NCBI GenBank assembly: GCA_021648365.1
Contig: JAKISY010000116.1
Span: 1-13,091, forward strand
Direction: 5' to 3'
Length of the DNA: 13,091 nucleotides
From: Verrucomicrobiales bacterium
Lineage (GTDB): Bacteria > Verrucomicrobiota > Verrucomicrobiia > Verrucomicrobiales > DEV007
The position numbers and the translations under genes are program-made. The notes under the pieces are model-generated. The model made no database searches. It had not been told where the DNA came from and was given only the letters and a program-made list of their open reading frames with translations. Below are positions 1-8,178 of this stretch, one piece after another (within the stretch, counting starts at the first letter, position 1; each line of letters opens with the position of its first letter).

Positions 1-187
1 TCTTTCCGTTGCTTCCCACCCCACCTCGCGGTGACGCAGTTACTTCAAGTTCTCGTCAGCACAACGGCTGCCAACGGCCAAGGTATCTCACCTCGGAAGA
101 GGACGCTGCTTTGCAGCGCACTAGGGCAGTCGCTCCGGCTGCCTTGTGATAGCCAGCGTAGCCAGTGAGAAAACTTCGCCTACACAA
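1..187. other. intergenic region with two small palindromes
   Basis: No gene is seen here. Two hairpins lie downstream of the 168-residue gene. One has a 6-base stem CGCTGC/GCAGCG around a TTT loop (104-118). The other has arms GGCAG and CTGCC (125-143). Neither is followed by a T-run on the minus strand, so a classical terminator is not supported. They could be a REP-like pair or a weak transcript end. Confidence 0.4.
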
Positions 188-694
188 TCAAGGATACAGC
201 TCCATCACAAAACCATCTAGATCCATTGTTGAAATGTGATCAAAATAGATTTTGGCGAAATCTCCCTCGTTGTAATAGGATATCATGTGCCCTCCGCTCA
301 ACCGAAAAACATACCCACAAATGACCCAATCATTCTGACCACGCATCCCAAAAATAAGGCTTTGTACCGACTCAATACTCAAGCCGATCGCTTTGGAGAA
401 TGGTGAACCATTCCCAAGATCGACACAAGGCCATGCAGTGGCTTCATCATGTATCGTACCTTTAGGTTTTTTAAGTTCTGTGAAAGCTACAGATTCACCA
501 TCTGGCATCAAAAAAACGGCAAGAGCACTTCCATCACCGAATTCGAGTTGAAGCGGTCCAAAATCCTCATCATTCACTTTCCCATCGAGCATAAAATCAC
601 CTCGAGTAATTCCAGAAATACACTTTCCAATGACATCTGGCACACAGTAGTTCTCTATCTTTCGTGGCTGCATTGTATTGTTTTCCGCTCCCAT
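188..694 (-). CDS. hypothetical protein, 168 aa, with two similar halves
   Basis: I do not recognise this protein. It has no signal peptide and no transmembrane segment, so it is probably cytoplasmic. An acidic, strand-rich unit near residues 45-70 (PLQLEFGDGSALAVF) resembles a second unit near residues 126-150 (YVFRLSGGHMISYY). Both follow the pattern of a hydrophobic strand, a G-D/G-G turn and another strand, which suggests an internal duplication. The overall look is like small immunity or DUF-type proteins that often sit alone in accessory regions, but no family is assigned. The ATG at 694 is chosen because AGAGGGG lies just upstream. A second in-frame ATG at 673 is possible. The gene stands alone, on the same strand as the antiporter operon and about 145 bases beyond its end. 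Confidence 0.65.
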   Translation of the reverse strand: MGAENNTMQPRKIENYCVPDVIGKCISGITRGDFMLDGKVNDEDFGPLQLEFGDGSALAVFLMPDGESVAFTELKKPKGTIHDEATAWPCVDLGNGSPFSKAIGLSIESVQSLIFGMRGQNDWVICGYVFRLSGGHMISYYNEGDFAKIYFDHISTMDLDGFVMELYP

Positions 695-839
695 TTCCCC
701 TCTTACCTTTGCGTCTCTGCGTCTTGAGCGAAGCGGGCGTGACCCTATTCTTTCATCACCTCACCCTCCCATCTTCCTCCTTCCTCCCCATCAGTGCTAA
801 TCAGTGACATCGGTGGTTCAAAACTCTCACCTCGCCACC
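695..839. repeat. intergenic stretch with short degenerate tandem repeats
   Basis: Three near-copies of a 7-base word lie in tandem at 790-796 (ATCAGTG), 800-806 (ATCAGTG) and 809-815 (ATCGGTG), with a spacing of 9-10 bases. A second pair of words of the GCGTCT/GCGTCT kind lies at 711-724. Both look like decayed copies of dispersed intergenic repeats. No clear terminator with a U-run is visible for the antiporter operon, which ends at 840. Confidence 0.45.
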
Positions 840-2630
840 TCACGCCAATGCCACCAGATAAATAATCGCCAACATCATCACCGCCAGACAAGCCGTGATC
901 CCAATCGGAAACGCTCCACGCTTGGCTCGTAAAATGAGTTTCTCTTTGCGCTCGGCAATCGCATAAGACCCCAAGCCCAAAACCATCCAATACGGCACCA
1001 GCAATCCACCTAAAATCTCCGCTGGCGCAGTACGGAAAAACCTACCCAACCACGCCGTGTAGCGCACCGCGATCAAATCCGCCACCGCTGTATTGATCCC
1101 GTTCAGACTTTTATCCATCACTCGATAAAACGCCTGCCCACCTTTGCGGTAAAACCAGTCCGTATCCAAGCTGATCGTCGCTGTGCGTTTGAGCATCGGC
1201 AAGAAGAGGAAAAATACCAAAGCAGAGAACATCAGTAACTGCATCTGCGTCACCAAATGACTCACCGTGTAAGCCTGATAATCCACCGGATAAGGCAGGA
1301 TATCATAGAGCGCTTGCGGACGCACCCCGAGATAGATACACAGGAAAGACAAGATCCCCATCGCCCACAGCATCGTCTTGGGAGCCTCCTTGGGTCGCAT
1401 GCCACGATCTTTGTTAAAAAACACAAAGTAAGGAAACTTGATGCCCGCATGGAGAAATACCCCTGCCGACGCCAGCTCCAAAATCAACCAAACCCAAAAT
1501 AGCTCTTTATACTCCGTCGCTGCGATGATGATGGTCTTACTGGTGAAACCACTAGTCAACGGCACCGCCGAAATAGCCAGCGCCCCAATGCCGCCGAATA
1601 ACAGCGTCCACGGCATCGTTTTATAAAGCCCTCCAAGCTCCGTGCAACGACTTTTCCCGGTGCGATACAGCACCGCACCTGCCGACATCCACAGCAGAGA
1701 TTTATAGATGATATGACAAAAAGCATGCGCCACCGCTCCCGCTATCGCCATCTTGGTGCCAATACCCGCCGCGCAAACCATGAACCCCACCTGATTGATA
1801 ATCGAATAAGCCAGAATCCGACGCATGTCATTTTCCAGCAGCGCATACATGATACCAAACACCGCCATCACACAGCCGATCACCATCAGTGGCTCCCAAC
1901 CTGGGAATCCGCGCAGTAGCGTATAAACCGCCGTCTTAGTAGTGTAGGCACTGAGGATCAAGCCTCCGGTCACACTCGCTTCGGGATAAGCATCCGAGAG
2001 CCAAGCGGAGAAAAGCGGCGCTGCGGCATTCACCAAAAACCCTGATAGAATCAACCAAGTGCCGAGGTTTGCATCCGCATAATCGAAAGCATCAAAGGCG
2101 ATGCTGCCGCTCGATGATACCGTCATCACGATCCCCGCTAACAACAACAAACCGCCAAAGATATGCACCATCACGTAACGGAAAGCCGCCTGCTTAGCAC
2201 GCAGCGTATTGCGAGCGATGATCACGAAAGCCGAAGAAATCGCCATCACTTCCCAGTAAACATACAGGGTGATCAAGTCGCCAGAAAAGATCACCCCCAG
2301 CGCCGCCCCGATATAGATCAAAGCCCAAACATGTTGGAACGCTTTTTTGACATAAAAAGCAAAGAGAAAAGCCACCGCCGCATTGAGCGTGAAAATATAA
2401 CCAAACGCTTTACTGAGCTTATCGACCCGCAAAGGTTCCAGCGCATCAAAGGTCGGCAAAAAGTCCAGCTTAGGACCTTCACCAAAAGAGAGTTGCGAGA
2501 TATGCCAAAAAGCATAAACCGGTAAGGCAACCAGAAAGATGTTCCGCGCACGACCGCGCAGTAGCATCGTGATCAATGCCCCTGCAAATAATAATAAGGA
2601 TGGAGGAAGCTCAGTCATGGTTGCCGTCAT
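840..2630 (-). CDS. mnhD: Na+/H+ antiporter subunit D-like protein (third copy, 596 aa)
   Basis: Polytopic inner-membrane protein of the NuoL/M/N-MrpD antiporter-like family, the last gene of the operon. It has about 14 or more hydrophobic segments and a longer C-terminus than the other two D subunits. The conserved glutamate in the YVYWEVM segment (E127), a lysine in YTTKTAVY (K232), K310 in the HIIYKSLLW segment and the late SK motif (GFTSKT) are present. The lysine of the central helix before the P-L-F motif, found in the other two D copies, is replaced by asparagine (N201 in FLVNAAAPLF). This copy may therefore work differently in ion transfer. It probably stands in for the N-terminal NuoL-like part of MrpA. 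The start at 2630 overlaps the stop of the small upstream gene. A second ATG at 2618 would give MTELPPS and is also possible. Confidence 0.9.
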   Translation of the reverse strand: MTATMTELPPSLLLFAGALITMLLRGRARNIFLVALPVYAFWHISQLSFGEGPKLDFLPTFDALEPLRVDKLSKAFGYIFTLNAAVAFLFAFYVKKAFQHVWALIYIGAALGVIFSGDLITLYVYWEVMAISSAFVIIARNTLRAKQAAFRYVMVHIFGGLLLLAGIVMTVSSSGSIAFDAFDYADANLGTWLILSGFLVNAAAPLFSAWLSDAYPEASVTGGLILSAYTTKTAVYTLLRGFPGWEPLMVIGCVMAVFGIMYALLENDMRRILAYSIINQVGFMVCAAGIGTKMAIAGAVAHAFCHIIYKSLLWMSAGAVLYRTGKSRCTELGGLYKTMPWTLLFGGIGALAISAVPLTSGFTSKTIIIAATEYKELFWVWLILELASAGVFLHAGIKFPYFVFFNKDRGMRPKEAPKTMLWAMGILSFLCIYLGVRPQALYDILPYPVDYQAYTVSHLVTQMQLLMFSALVFFLFLPMLKRTATISLDTDWFYRKGGQAFYRVMDKSLNGINTAVADLIAVRYTAWLGRFFRTAPAEILGGLLVPYWMVLGLGSYAIAERKEKLILRAKRGAFPIGITACLAVMMLAIIYLVALA

Positions 2631-2916
2631 CTATGTCTTCGGGGATCACATCATCCTCGATGTTGTCTCCATAATAATCTTCACCGCGCTTCACCCATTT
2701 GCCCAACATCTTGGCAAATAAAATCATCGCACTACAACCGATAAAACCCAACAGGGCATAAAAGCCAAAAATCCCATCGATACCGAAATGCGGATGACGA
2801 TGCACAAAAAACTCAGCCACCACCGACAAAGCACAAGCTCCCCACAGCAGACGCCACAAAAGTCGCCGCGAGCTCGGACGATCAAACCAATCAAATTCTT
2901 TTTTTTGCTCGTCCAT
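2611..2916 (-). CDS. small two-helix membrane protein of the antiporter operon
   Basis: About 101 residues with two hydrophobic helices. The pattern FDWFDRP, then WGACALSVVAEFFVHRHPHF, then GFYALLGFIGCSAMILFAK, then a charged tail containing EDYYGD, is one I associate with a small uncharacterised protein that recurs beside D-type antiporter subunits; that link is from memory. The N-terminus and the very acidic C-terminus are hydrophilic. A role as an accessory or assembly subunit of the antiporter is an inference from context. The ATG at 2916 lies four bases after the stop of the preceding gene with GGGA upstream. An ATG at 2931 or GTG at 2934 would overlap the preceding gene by up to 14 bases and add 5-6 residues. 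The 3' end overlaps the next mnhD gene. Confidence 0.8.
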   Translation of the reverse strand: MDEQKKEFDWFDRPSSRRLLWRLLWGACALSVVAEFFVHRHPHFGIDGIFGFYALLGFIGCSAMILFAKMLGKWVKRGEDYYGDNIEDDVIPEDIDDGNHD

Positions 2917-2920
2917 GTTT

Positions 2921-4423
2921 TTATCCCGCATCACTCACCATCAAACTGGCGAGCTTTAACAAAAGTTGAGGTTTCACAAACAAAAGCATCGCTAGGCAAG
3001 AGGTCACACACAGCGGCAAGACACAAGCCCACGGAGCCTCCACCGTCGATTTCCAAGAAAAAGGCTGACTTGAGAGCTGGCGATCCTTGGGGAAAAAGGC
3101 ACGATACCCAATCGGTAACAAATATGCCGCGTTCAACAGCGTGCTCACCAAAAAGACCGTCACCAACCAAGGCTGATTCGCATCCATCGCCCCCGTCACC
3201 AGATAGAATTTACTGATCAAGCCCCCCGTCGGCGGCAAGCCGATCACGCTCAAGGCTCCAATCGTAAACGCAGCAAAAGTCAGTGGCATCTTACGCCCCA
3301 AGCCATCCATCTGGCTGACGTATTTTTTACCCGTTGCTACAAAAATCGCACCTGCGCACATGAACAAAGTGATCTTGCCCACCGCGTGCATAGCGATGTG
3401 AGTCATCGAACCCATCACCGCGCGATCTTCTAACAACGAGACCCCAAGAATGATGTATGCCAGTTGCCCAATAGTCGAAAACGCCAAGCGGCGTTTCAGA
3501 TTATCCTGCGTCAAAGCAATCAGCGATGAAGTGATCACCGTGAAAGCCGCCACCCAAGAGATCACGATCGCTATGTCCAGCTCTTTCAAAAACTCCAAAC
3601 CAAACACTCCTGTGAATACTCGAATGATACAGAACACCCCCACCTTGACCACTGCCACTGCGTGTAACAAAGCCGACACCGGAGTTGGCGCCACCATCGC
3701 GCCTGGCAACCACGAATGAAAAGGCATCAAGCCCGCTTTAGAAAAACCAAAAGTGAACAGCAACAACAAAACCAGTGCAGCCGTCCCCTCGATGCCCGTG
3801 CCAGCAAGAAAGCCCGCAGCGGAAAATTCCAGTCCCGTCGCCGACGCCTTCACATAACAAAAGATCAAAGCCGGCAAAGCAAAGCCCACCGATGTTCCCA
3901 ACAAATAAGTCAGGTATTTACGCCCGCCACCGCGTGCCTCTTTGTCCTGGTGATGAGTGACCAGCGGCCAAGTCGCCAGTGACAGCATTTCATAAAACAA
4001 ATAGAGCGTCAGCAGATTGCCAGCAAAAGCCACCCCCATCGTCGCCGTCAGGGAAACCGCAAAAAAGACGAAAAATCGCGTCTGCGAATGTTCTTTGAGT
4101 CCACGCATGTAACCCACCGAATAGAGCGAAGTCACGATCCACAAACTCGACGCCACCAGCGCAAACAACATACCCAGACCATCCACCCGGAATTTGATCG
4201 GCACATCAGCGGTGAGCTGCACCAGCGTGCACTCCAACACCTTACCCGCCAATACCTCTGGCACCATCGAGATCACAAATCCCAACATCACGAAGCCTGC
4301 TAGGAAAGTAATACCCTCCCGCAAAGCCGTCTCACGACGCAAAATCAACATCGGCACCACCGCCGCCAGTGCCGACAGGCAAGCCCACAAGGGCGTATAA
4401 GTCTGGATCACCTCAGGTATCAT
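2921..4423 (-). CDS. mnhD: Na+/H+ antiporter subunit D-like protein (second copy, 500 aa)
   Basis: Polytopic inner-membrane subunit of the NuoL/M/N-MrpD family and a presumed ion-translocating unit of the Mrp complex. The full set of family landmarks is visible: the helix glutamate in LYLFYEMLSL (E145), the central-helix lysine in FGFSKAGLMPFHSWLP (K229), the very conserved PTPVSALLHAVAVVK stretch ending in K260, K350 in HAVGKITLF, and GLPPTGGLISKFYL. The length matches the family. The start ATG shares one base with the stop of the preceding mnhD (TGATG), so the two are translationally coupled. The histidine after the central lysine and the HAVAVVK segment make it the most NuoL-like of the three. 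Confidence 0.93.
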   Translation of the reverse strand: MIPEVIQTYTPLWACLSALAAVVPMLILRRETALREGITFLAGFVMLGFVISMVPEVLAGKVLECTLVQLTADVPIKFRVDGLGMLFALVASSLWIVTSLYSVGYMRGLKEHSQTRFFVFFAVSLTATMGVAFAGNLLTLYLFYEMLSLATWPLVTHHQDKEARGGGRKYLTYLLGTSVGFALPALIFCYVKASATGLEFSAAGFLAGTGIEGTAALVLLLLFTFGFSKAGLMPFHSWLPGAMVAPTPVSALLHAVAVVKVGVFCIIRVFTGVFGLEFLKELDIAIVISWVAAFTVITSSLIALTQDNLKRRLAFSTIGQLAYIILGVSLLEDRAVMGSMTHIAMHAVGKITLFMCAGAIFVATGKKYVSQMDGLGRKMPLTFAAFTIGALSVIGLPPTGGLISKFYLVTGAMDANQPWLVTVFLVSTLLNAAYLLPIGYRAFFPKDRQLSSQPFSWKSTVEAPWACVLPLCVTSCLAMLLFVKPQLLLKLASLMVSDAG

Positions 4424-5976
4424 CAGCCTTGCCCTCCTTTCTCCACCAGTATCTCAGTTCCGATCACCTGCACCCCGTTCAGCGAGTGCTCGATCAGCTC
4501 CACTATTTGACCATTGAACAAGCCCAGTAATAAAATAATCGCCGCAGTCAGATACAGCGGAATCAACGAACTCGGGTGAGCTTCTTTGATCACCGGCTGC
4601 ACCGAGGGCTCCTCGTGATGTGCAGCGTGCCCCTCCGCTGGATTTTTACCGAAATAGGCAATCTCAAAAATTCGGAAAAATAACACCGCATTGACCAAAC
4701 TCGAAATCAATAAAGCCCCTACATAAAACCAATGCCCCGATTCCATCCCGCCACGAATCAAATAGAGCTTACTAAAAAAACCGCAAGTCGGCGGAATACC
4801 GATCATCGCCAAAGCACCTACCACAAAGCCCGCCATCGTCCACGGCATCTTGCGAAACATGCCATCGAGCTGATCGATCCGCACCACCCCAGCTTGTTTG
4901 AGAAAAATGCCCGCCGCCAAAAACATACACAGCGTCATAAACGCATCCCCCATGATATGATAAATCGTCCCCACCATGCCCCAATGGTTCGCCATCCACG
5001 CACCACCCACCATATAACCCACCTCGGCGACAATCAGATAACAGAACATTTTTTTCAATTCCACCTGAGCCAGTGCCATCACTGAACCCGCTAAGATCGC
5101 CACCACAGCCATACCCACCAGCCACTGCGTGTACTGCAGATTAGAAAACACCCACTCCGTGCCAAACACCGTCAGCATCATCCTTACCATCACATAAACG
5201 CCTACTTTAGTCATCAACGGCGCCACCACACACGACGTCGATGACGGGCAATAGGAATAAGCATTGGGCAACCAGCCGAACAATGGAAAAAAGGCCATCT
5301 TGATCATCAGCCCGACAATAATCAAAACAAAAGCCACCACAATCGTGCTCGACGGGCCGTCTAGAGCTAAGATCGCCTGATGAATTTCCATCATGTTCAA
5401 CGTACCCGTGCGTAAATAAAGGTAGCCCACCCCGAGCAGATAGAACGACGCCCCGATCGTGCCCATGATGATATAACTAAACGCCGCCGTAGCTGCTCGC
5501 TTCGATTTGCCCATCGCGATCAGCGCATAAGACGTCAGCGACGACACCTCCAGCAACACATACAGGTTAAATGCATCACCTGTGATCACCATGCCCGATA
5601 GACCCATGATCAAAAGCAAATACAGAACATAAAACAGCGGCGTTTTCTCCGTCTTATCATCCCGCACACGGCGGAAAGAAAAAATCGCCGTTAGCAAGCC
5701 CACCGTCGTCACCGTCAACAAAACCAAGGCATTGATCGTATCGATCCGCAGCTCAATACCGATACCCACCGGCCGACTCCAACCACCTACAAAGTAACGA
5801 ATCACTCCCCCATCCATCACCCGCTGCAAAATCCCAATCGACACCGCAACCGCCAAACCCAGAGCCGTCACCGTCAAAGGGAAACACACCCTACGATCCG
5901 CCATGCCAGACAGACCTACCAACAGTGCTCCAAATAACAGCACCAATAAAACGAGTATCGGGTATTGCTCAGCCAT
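4423..5976 (-). CDS. mnhD: Na+/H+ antiporter subunit D (first copy, 517 aa)
   Basis: Polytopic inner-membrane protein of the MrpD/MnhD type, about 14 helices. Landmarks: E143 in LYVLLEVSSL, K226 in LMIKMAFFPLFGWLP, K257 in LMTKVGVYVMVR, and GIPPTCGFFSKLYLIRGG. The lysine that the other two copies have in the next functional helix (HAVGK.., HIIYK..) is missing. The matching stretch reads HIMGDAFMTLCMFLAAG, with D344 but no lysine. A histidine- and glutamate-rich loop (EGHAAHHEEP) lies near the C-terminus before the last helix. It is the direct neighbour of mnhC, as MrpD is in Mrp operons, so this is the most likely true MrpD orthologue. The start overlaps the end of mnhC by eight bases. Confidence 0.94.
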   Translation of the reverse strand: MAEQYPILVLLVLLFGALLVGLSGMADRRVCFPLTVTALGLAVAVSIGILQRVMDGGVIRYFVGGWSRPVGIGIELRIDTINALVLLTVTTVGLLTAIFSFRRVRDDKTEKTPLFYVLYLLLIMGLSGMVITGDAFNLYVLLEVSSLTSYALIAMGKSKRAATAAFSYIIMGTIGASFYLLGVGYLYLRTGTLNMMEIHQAILALDGPSSTIVVAFVLIIVGLMIKMAFFPLFGWLPNAYSYCPSSTSCVVAPLMTKVGVYVMVRMMLTVFGTEWVFSNLQYTQWLVGMAVVAILAGSVMALAQVELKKMFCYLIVAEVGYMVGGAWMANHWGMVGTIYHIMGDAFMTLCMFLAAGIFLKQAGVVRIDQLDGMFRKMPWTMAGFVVGALAMIGIPPTCGFFSKLYLIRGGMESGHWFYVGALLISSLVNAVLFFRIFEIAYFGKNPAEGHAAHHEEPSVQPVIKEAHPSSLIPLYLTAAIILLLGLFNGQIVELIEHSLNGVQVIGTEILVEKGGQG

Positions 5977-6493
5977 CGTTTTCCGCTGCTTTTATTTTTG
6001 CGAGGATCTCATCCTCCTCCAGGGTTCCGTAATTTTTATAAATCACCTGCGCCACCGCCAAAGCCACCCCCAGCGTAGCCACCCCCACCACAATTGCCGT
6101 CAGCATCAACACATGCGGCAGCGGATTAGAATAATCATCTGGGTTGATCTCATGCACCTCATGCGCCGGCGCCTTCTCACTCGACTTGCTAACATCGTGA
6201 TCAGCTCCTACAACACTCCCATGCTCCGCACCAGCATCACCCGCCGCCACCTGCTCCGTCTCCGCTGCGTGATGTTCTAGGATCGGAATCGTCGCCCCTT
6301 CTTTCACCCCAGCCGACACATAAAACAAAATAATTGCCGTCTGGAAAATCGACATGCCAATCAGCTTTTTGATCAAATTATTCTTGGTGATCATCGCATA
6401 CAACCCGATCATCATCAGGATCACAGCCACCCAGAAATTGAAGTGATCGAGCACGTATTGACTGATAATAAAACTACCCATGACTGACATCAA
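5969..6493 (-). CDS. mnhC: Na+/H+ antiporter subunit C with a hydrophilic insertion
   Basis: NuoK-like three-helix subunit of the antiporter, found in the inner membrane. Helix 1 is near residues 18-35, helix 2 near 44-62 with SIFQTAIILFYVS, and helix 3 near 126-150 with PLPHVLMLTAIVVGVA. These are the family signatures. At 174 residues it is longer than the usual 110-125. The extra length is a loop of about 45-50 residues between helices 2 and 3 (roughly 72-121), rich in His, Glu, Asp and Ala, plus a charged tail of about 20 residues. The usual form goes almost directly from the APIL-type motif to DPLPQALVLT. The start overlaps the mnhB stop by four bases. Confidence 0.93.
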   Translation of the reverse strand: MMSVMGSFIISQYVLDHFNFWVAVILMMIGLYAMITKNNLIKKLIGMSIFQTAIILFYVSAGVKEGATIPILEHHAAETEQVAAGDAGAEHGSVVGADHDVSKSSEKAPAHEVHEINPDDYSNPLPHVLMLTAIVVGVATLGVALAVAQVIYKNYGTLEEDEILAKIKAAENDG

Positions 6494-7251
6494 AGCCCCC
6501 CTTCCAGTTCGCCCTTACTCGCAAGATTTGCATAGATCGCAAACATGATCATCGACACCGTGAACGCAACCCCGATCTCCACCCCCAGCATACTGTGCGA
6601 ACGCGCTTCCTCCGCACTCATCGTCGGCAGTAACTCATGCAAAACGCCATAATCGAGGAAATTCTCCCCCAAGATCAAACACGCCACTCCGAAACTCACA
6701 TAGATCACCACCCCCACAAACGCCAACTTCACATAGCGTTTCTCTGGCAACCTCTGCAAGGCAGGATCCAAGCCCTTCGCAATCGCCGCCAAAATAAAAC
6801 TCGCACCCAAAATCACCCCACCTTGGAAGCCTCCTCCCGGACTGTGATGACCATGCGCGATCACATACAAAGCAAAAAGCTGCAATACTGGGATCAACAA
6901 ACGGCAAGTCGTGCCGATAATGATATCATGCTGATCGCCTACCTCATGCGCCGGCGTCGGTTTTGCTCCGCCTGGCACTTGTTTCGCCACCCGTAGAATC
7001 GCCATGATCGCAATACCAGCGATCAATACCACCACCGTCTCAAACATTGTATCATACCCACGGTAATCCGCCAAAACCGCCGTCACCATGTTCGGCACCC
7101 CCGAGTCCGTCATCGTCTGCTCGATGTAATACTGCGACACAGGACTCGAGTTCGCAGGTGAATGCGCATCGCCCCAGTTAGGGAAATCATCCATCGCCGA
7201 GAGCAACAGCCCCCCCGTAAATATCACTGCTATCAGACCAATCCACTTCAT
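6490..7251 (-). CDS. mnhB: MbhE-like/MnhB fusion subunit of Na+/H+ antiporter
   Basis: A 253-residue membrane subunit combining two parts. Residues 1-90 carry the MbhE-like (MrpA C-terminal) signature: GDAHSPAN, QYYIEQT, then GVPNMVTAVLADYRGYDTMF. Residues 108-253 are a MnhB domain with the landmark HGHHSPGGGFQGG at 133-145 and four helices. The fused form stands in for the end of MrpA plus MrpB, and is known in bacterial operons that split MrpA as hydrogenase antiporter modules do. It starts four bases after the stop of the DUF4040 gene and overlaps mnhC by four bases. The loop around residues 95-108 between the parts (KPTPAHEVGDQHD) is hydrophilic. Confidence 0.93.
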   Translation of the reverse strand: MKWIGLIAVIFTGGLLLSAMDDFPNWGDAHSPANSSPVSQYYIEQTMTDSGVPNMVTAVLADYRGYDTMFETVVVLIAGIAIMAILRVAKQVPGGAKPTPAHEVGDQHDIIIGTTCRLLIPVLQLFALYVIAHGHHSPGGGFQGGVILGASFILAAIAKGLDPALQRLPEKRYVKLAFVGVVIYVSFGVACLILGENFLDYGVLHELLPTMSAEEARSHSMLGVEIGVAFTVSMIMFAIYANLASKGELEGGL

Positions 7252-7255
7252 AATC

Positions 7256-7501
7256 TCAATCGGATGAATCCCTCCTCGTATTATAAACCGTAGCGATCAA
7301 AATAACCGCACTGATACCAGCTCCGACCGTCGCCTCAGTGAACGCCACATCCACCGCCCCCATCCCCGCCCACAACAGACAAATCAGAAAGCTGTAAGTC
7401 CCAAACACCATCGACGCCGCCAACAAATCCTTGACCTGCAACGAGATCACCGCCGTGACCACGAGGAAAATCAAAATCAAAATGTCGAACTGCCAAATCA
7501 T
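7256..7501 (-). CDS. DUF4040 / MbhD-like antiporter subunit
   Basis: An 81-residue protein of three helices with the signature DVAFTEATVGAGIS (residues 51-64), which is the core of the MrpA C-terminal region and of MbhD in membrane-bound hydrogenases (DUF4040). The acidic D51 and E56 sit in the membrane and belong to the proposed ion path of this module. Here it is a free protein, not part of a long MrpA. It lies three bases after the stop of mnhG and four before mnhB, in the same order as MbhC-MbhD-MbhE/F. Confidence 0.92.
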   Translation of the reverse strand: MIWQFDILILIFLVVTAVISLQVKDLLAASMVFGTYSFLICLLWAGMGAVDVAFTEATVGAGISAVILIATVYNTRRDSSD

Positions 7502-7504
7502 GAA

Positions 7505-7870
7505 TTATTTCTTATCCTCCAAAGCATTGCCCTTTTTCCTCACCAACGGCTCGATACCATCCTCATAGCCCGCATCCATCAGCGCATGAGTCGCCGTCGG
7601 CGAAGTCAGCATGATAAACGCGCAAATGGCAAGCAACTTGACCACCACCAGCAAATCAGCCCAGACAAAGTGCGACCAATGGATCTGCCCTAGGTGATAC
7701 ACCGCGAATCCCATGATCACCAACAAGCTCGACAACGTATCCCCCTTACCCGCCGCATGCATGCGAGTGTAAAAATCGGGAAAACGCACCACCCCCACCA
7801 CCGAGCCAAAGAAAAAGACCAGTCCGGTGAGGATCAATACAATGCTAATGATGTTTAAGATGATGATCAT
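7505..7870 (-). CDS. mnhG: monovalent cation/H+ antiporter subunit G
   Basis: A 121-residue inner-membrane protein with three helices. The family signature GVVRFPDFYTRMHAAGKGDT lies after helix 1 (about residues 26-45). Length is normal. The C-terminal 25 residues are charged and cytoplasmic in style. The ATG overlaps the end of mnhF by four bases (ATGA), showing tight coupling. The subunit is an essential structural part of Mrp complexes. Confidence 0.95.
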   Translation of the reverse strand: MIIILNIISIVLILTGLVFFFGSVVGVVRFPDFYTRMHAAGKGDTLSSLLVIMGFAVYHLGQIHWSHFVWADLLVVVKLLAICAFIMLTSPTATHALMDAGYEDGIEPLVRKKGNALEDKK

Positions 7871-8178
7871 GATTCCTCAGCCTCTCCCTCCACATCGATT
7901 CCACCACCCTCGACTTTCGAACGATGGAAATACCTCGCTGCCGCCAGCGAGCCAATAAAGTTCAACAATCCATAAGCCAAAGCAAAATCCACAAACATTT
8001 CCACACGCCCACCAGGATAGATCGTGCCGATAAAGATCAACAACACCGCAGTTTTGGTGCCGATCACATTGACTGCCACAATTCGATCAATCGCCGTCGG
8101 ACCGATCTGCATGCGATAAAATATCGGCACCATCATCAGCAATAGCGCCATGCCCGACCACACAAAAAACGTATTCAT
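7867..8178 (-). CDS. mnhF: monovalent cation/H+ antiporter subunit F
   Basis: A 103-residue three-helix membrane protein with the MrpF hallmark GPTAIDRIVAVNVIGTK (about residues 26-42) and the second conserved block VDFALAYGLLNFIGSLA. Length is typical; the acidic tail after residue 88 is a little longer than usual. The ATG directly follows the stop codon of mnhE (TAGATG), and a purine-rich GGGGGGAGGG upstream serves as ribosome binding site. It acts as a small core subunit of the Mrp complex. Confidence 0.95.
   Translation of the reverse strand: MNTFFVWSGMALLLMMVPIFYRMQIGPTAIDRIVAVNVIGTKTAVLLIFIGTIYPGGRVEMFVDFALAYGLLNFIGSLAAARYFHRSKVEGGGIDVEGEAEES

Noticed and set aside
104..143. Rho-independent terminator for the 168-residue gene
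   Set aside because: The stems are present but no T-run follows on the minus strand.
449..727. 92-residue open frame on the plus strand
   Set aside because: It lies opposite the 168-residue gene, has no ribosome binding site and no coherent protein character.
745..990. 81-residue minus frame across the end of the third mnhD
   Set aside because: It is an out-of-frame shadow of a clearly recognisable gene.
4732..5085. Long plus-strand frames rich in His, Arg and Pro opposite the antiporter genes
   Set aside because: Their composition is the reverse complement of hydrophobic codons; no family pattern or start signal is present.
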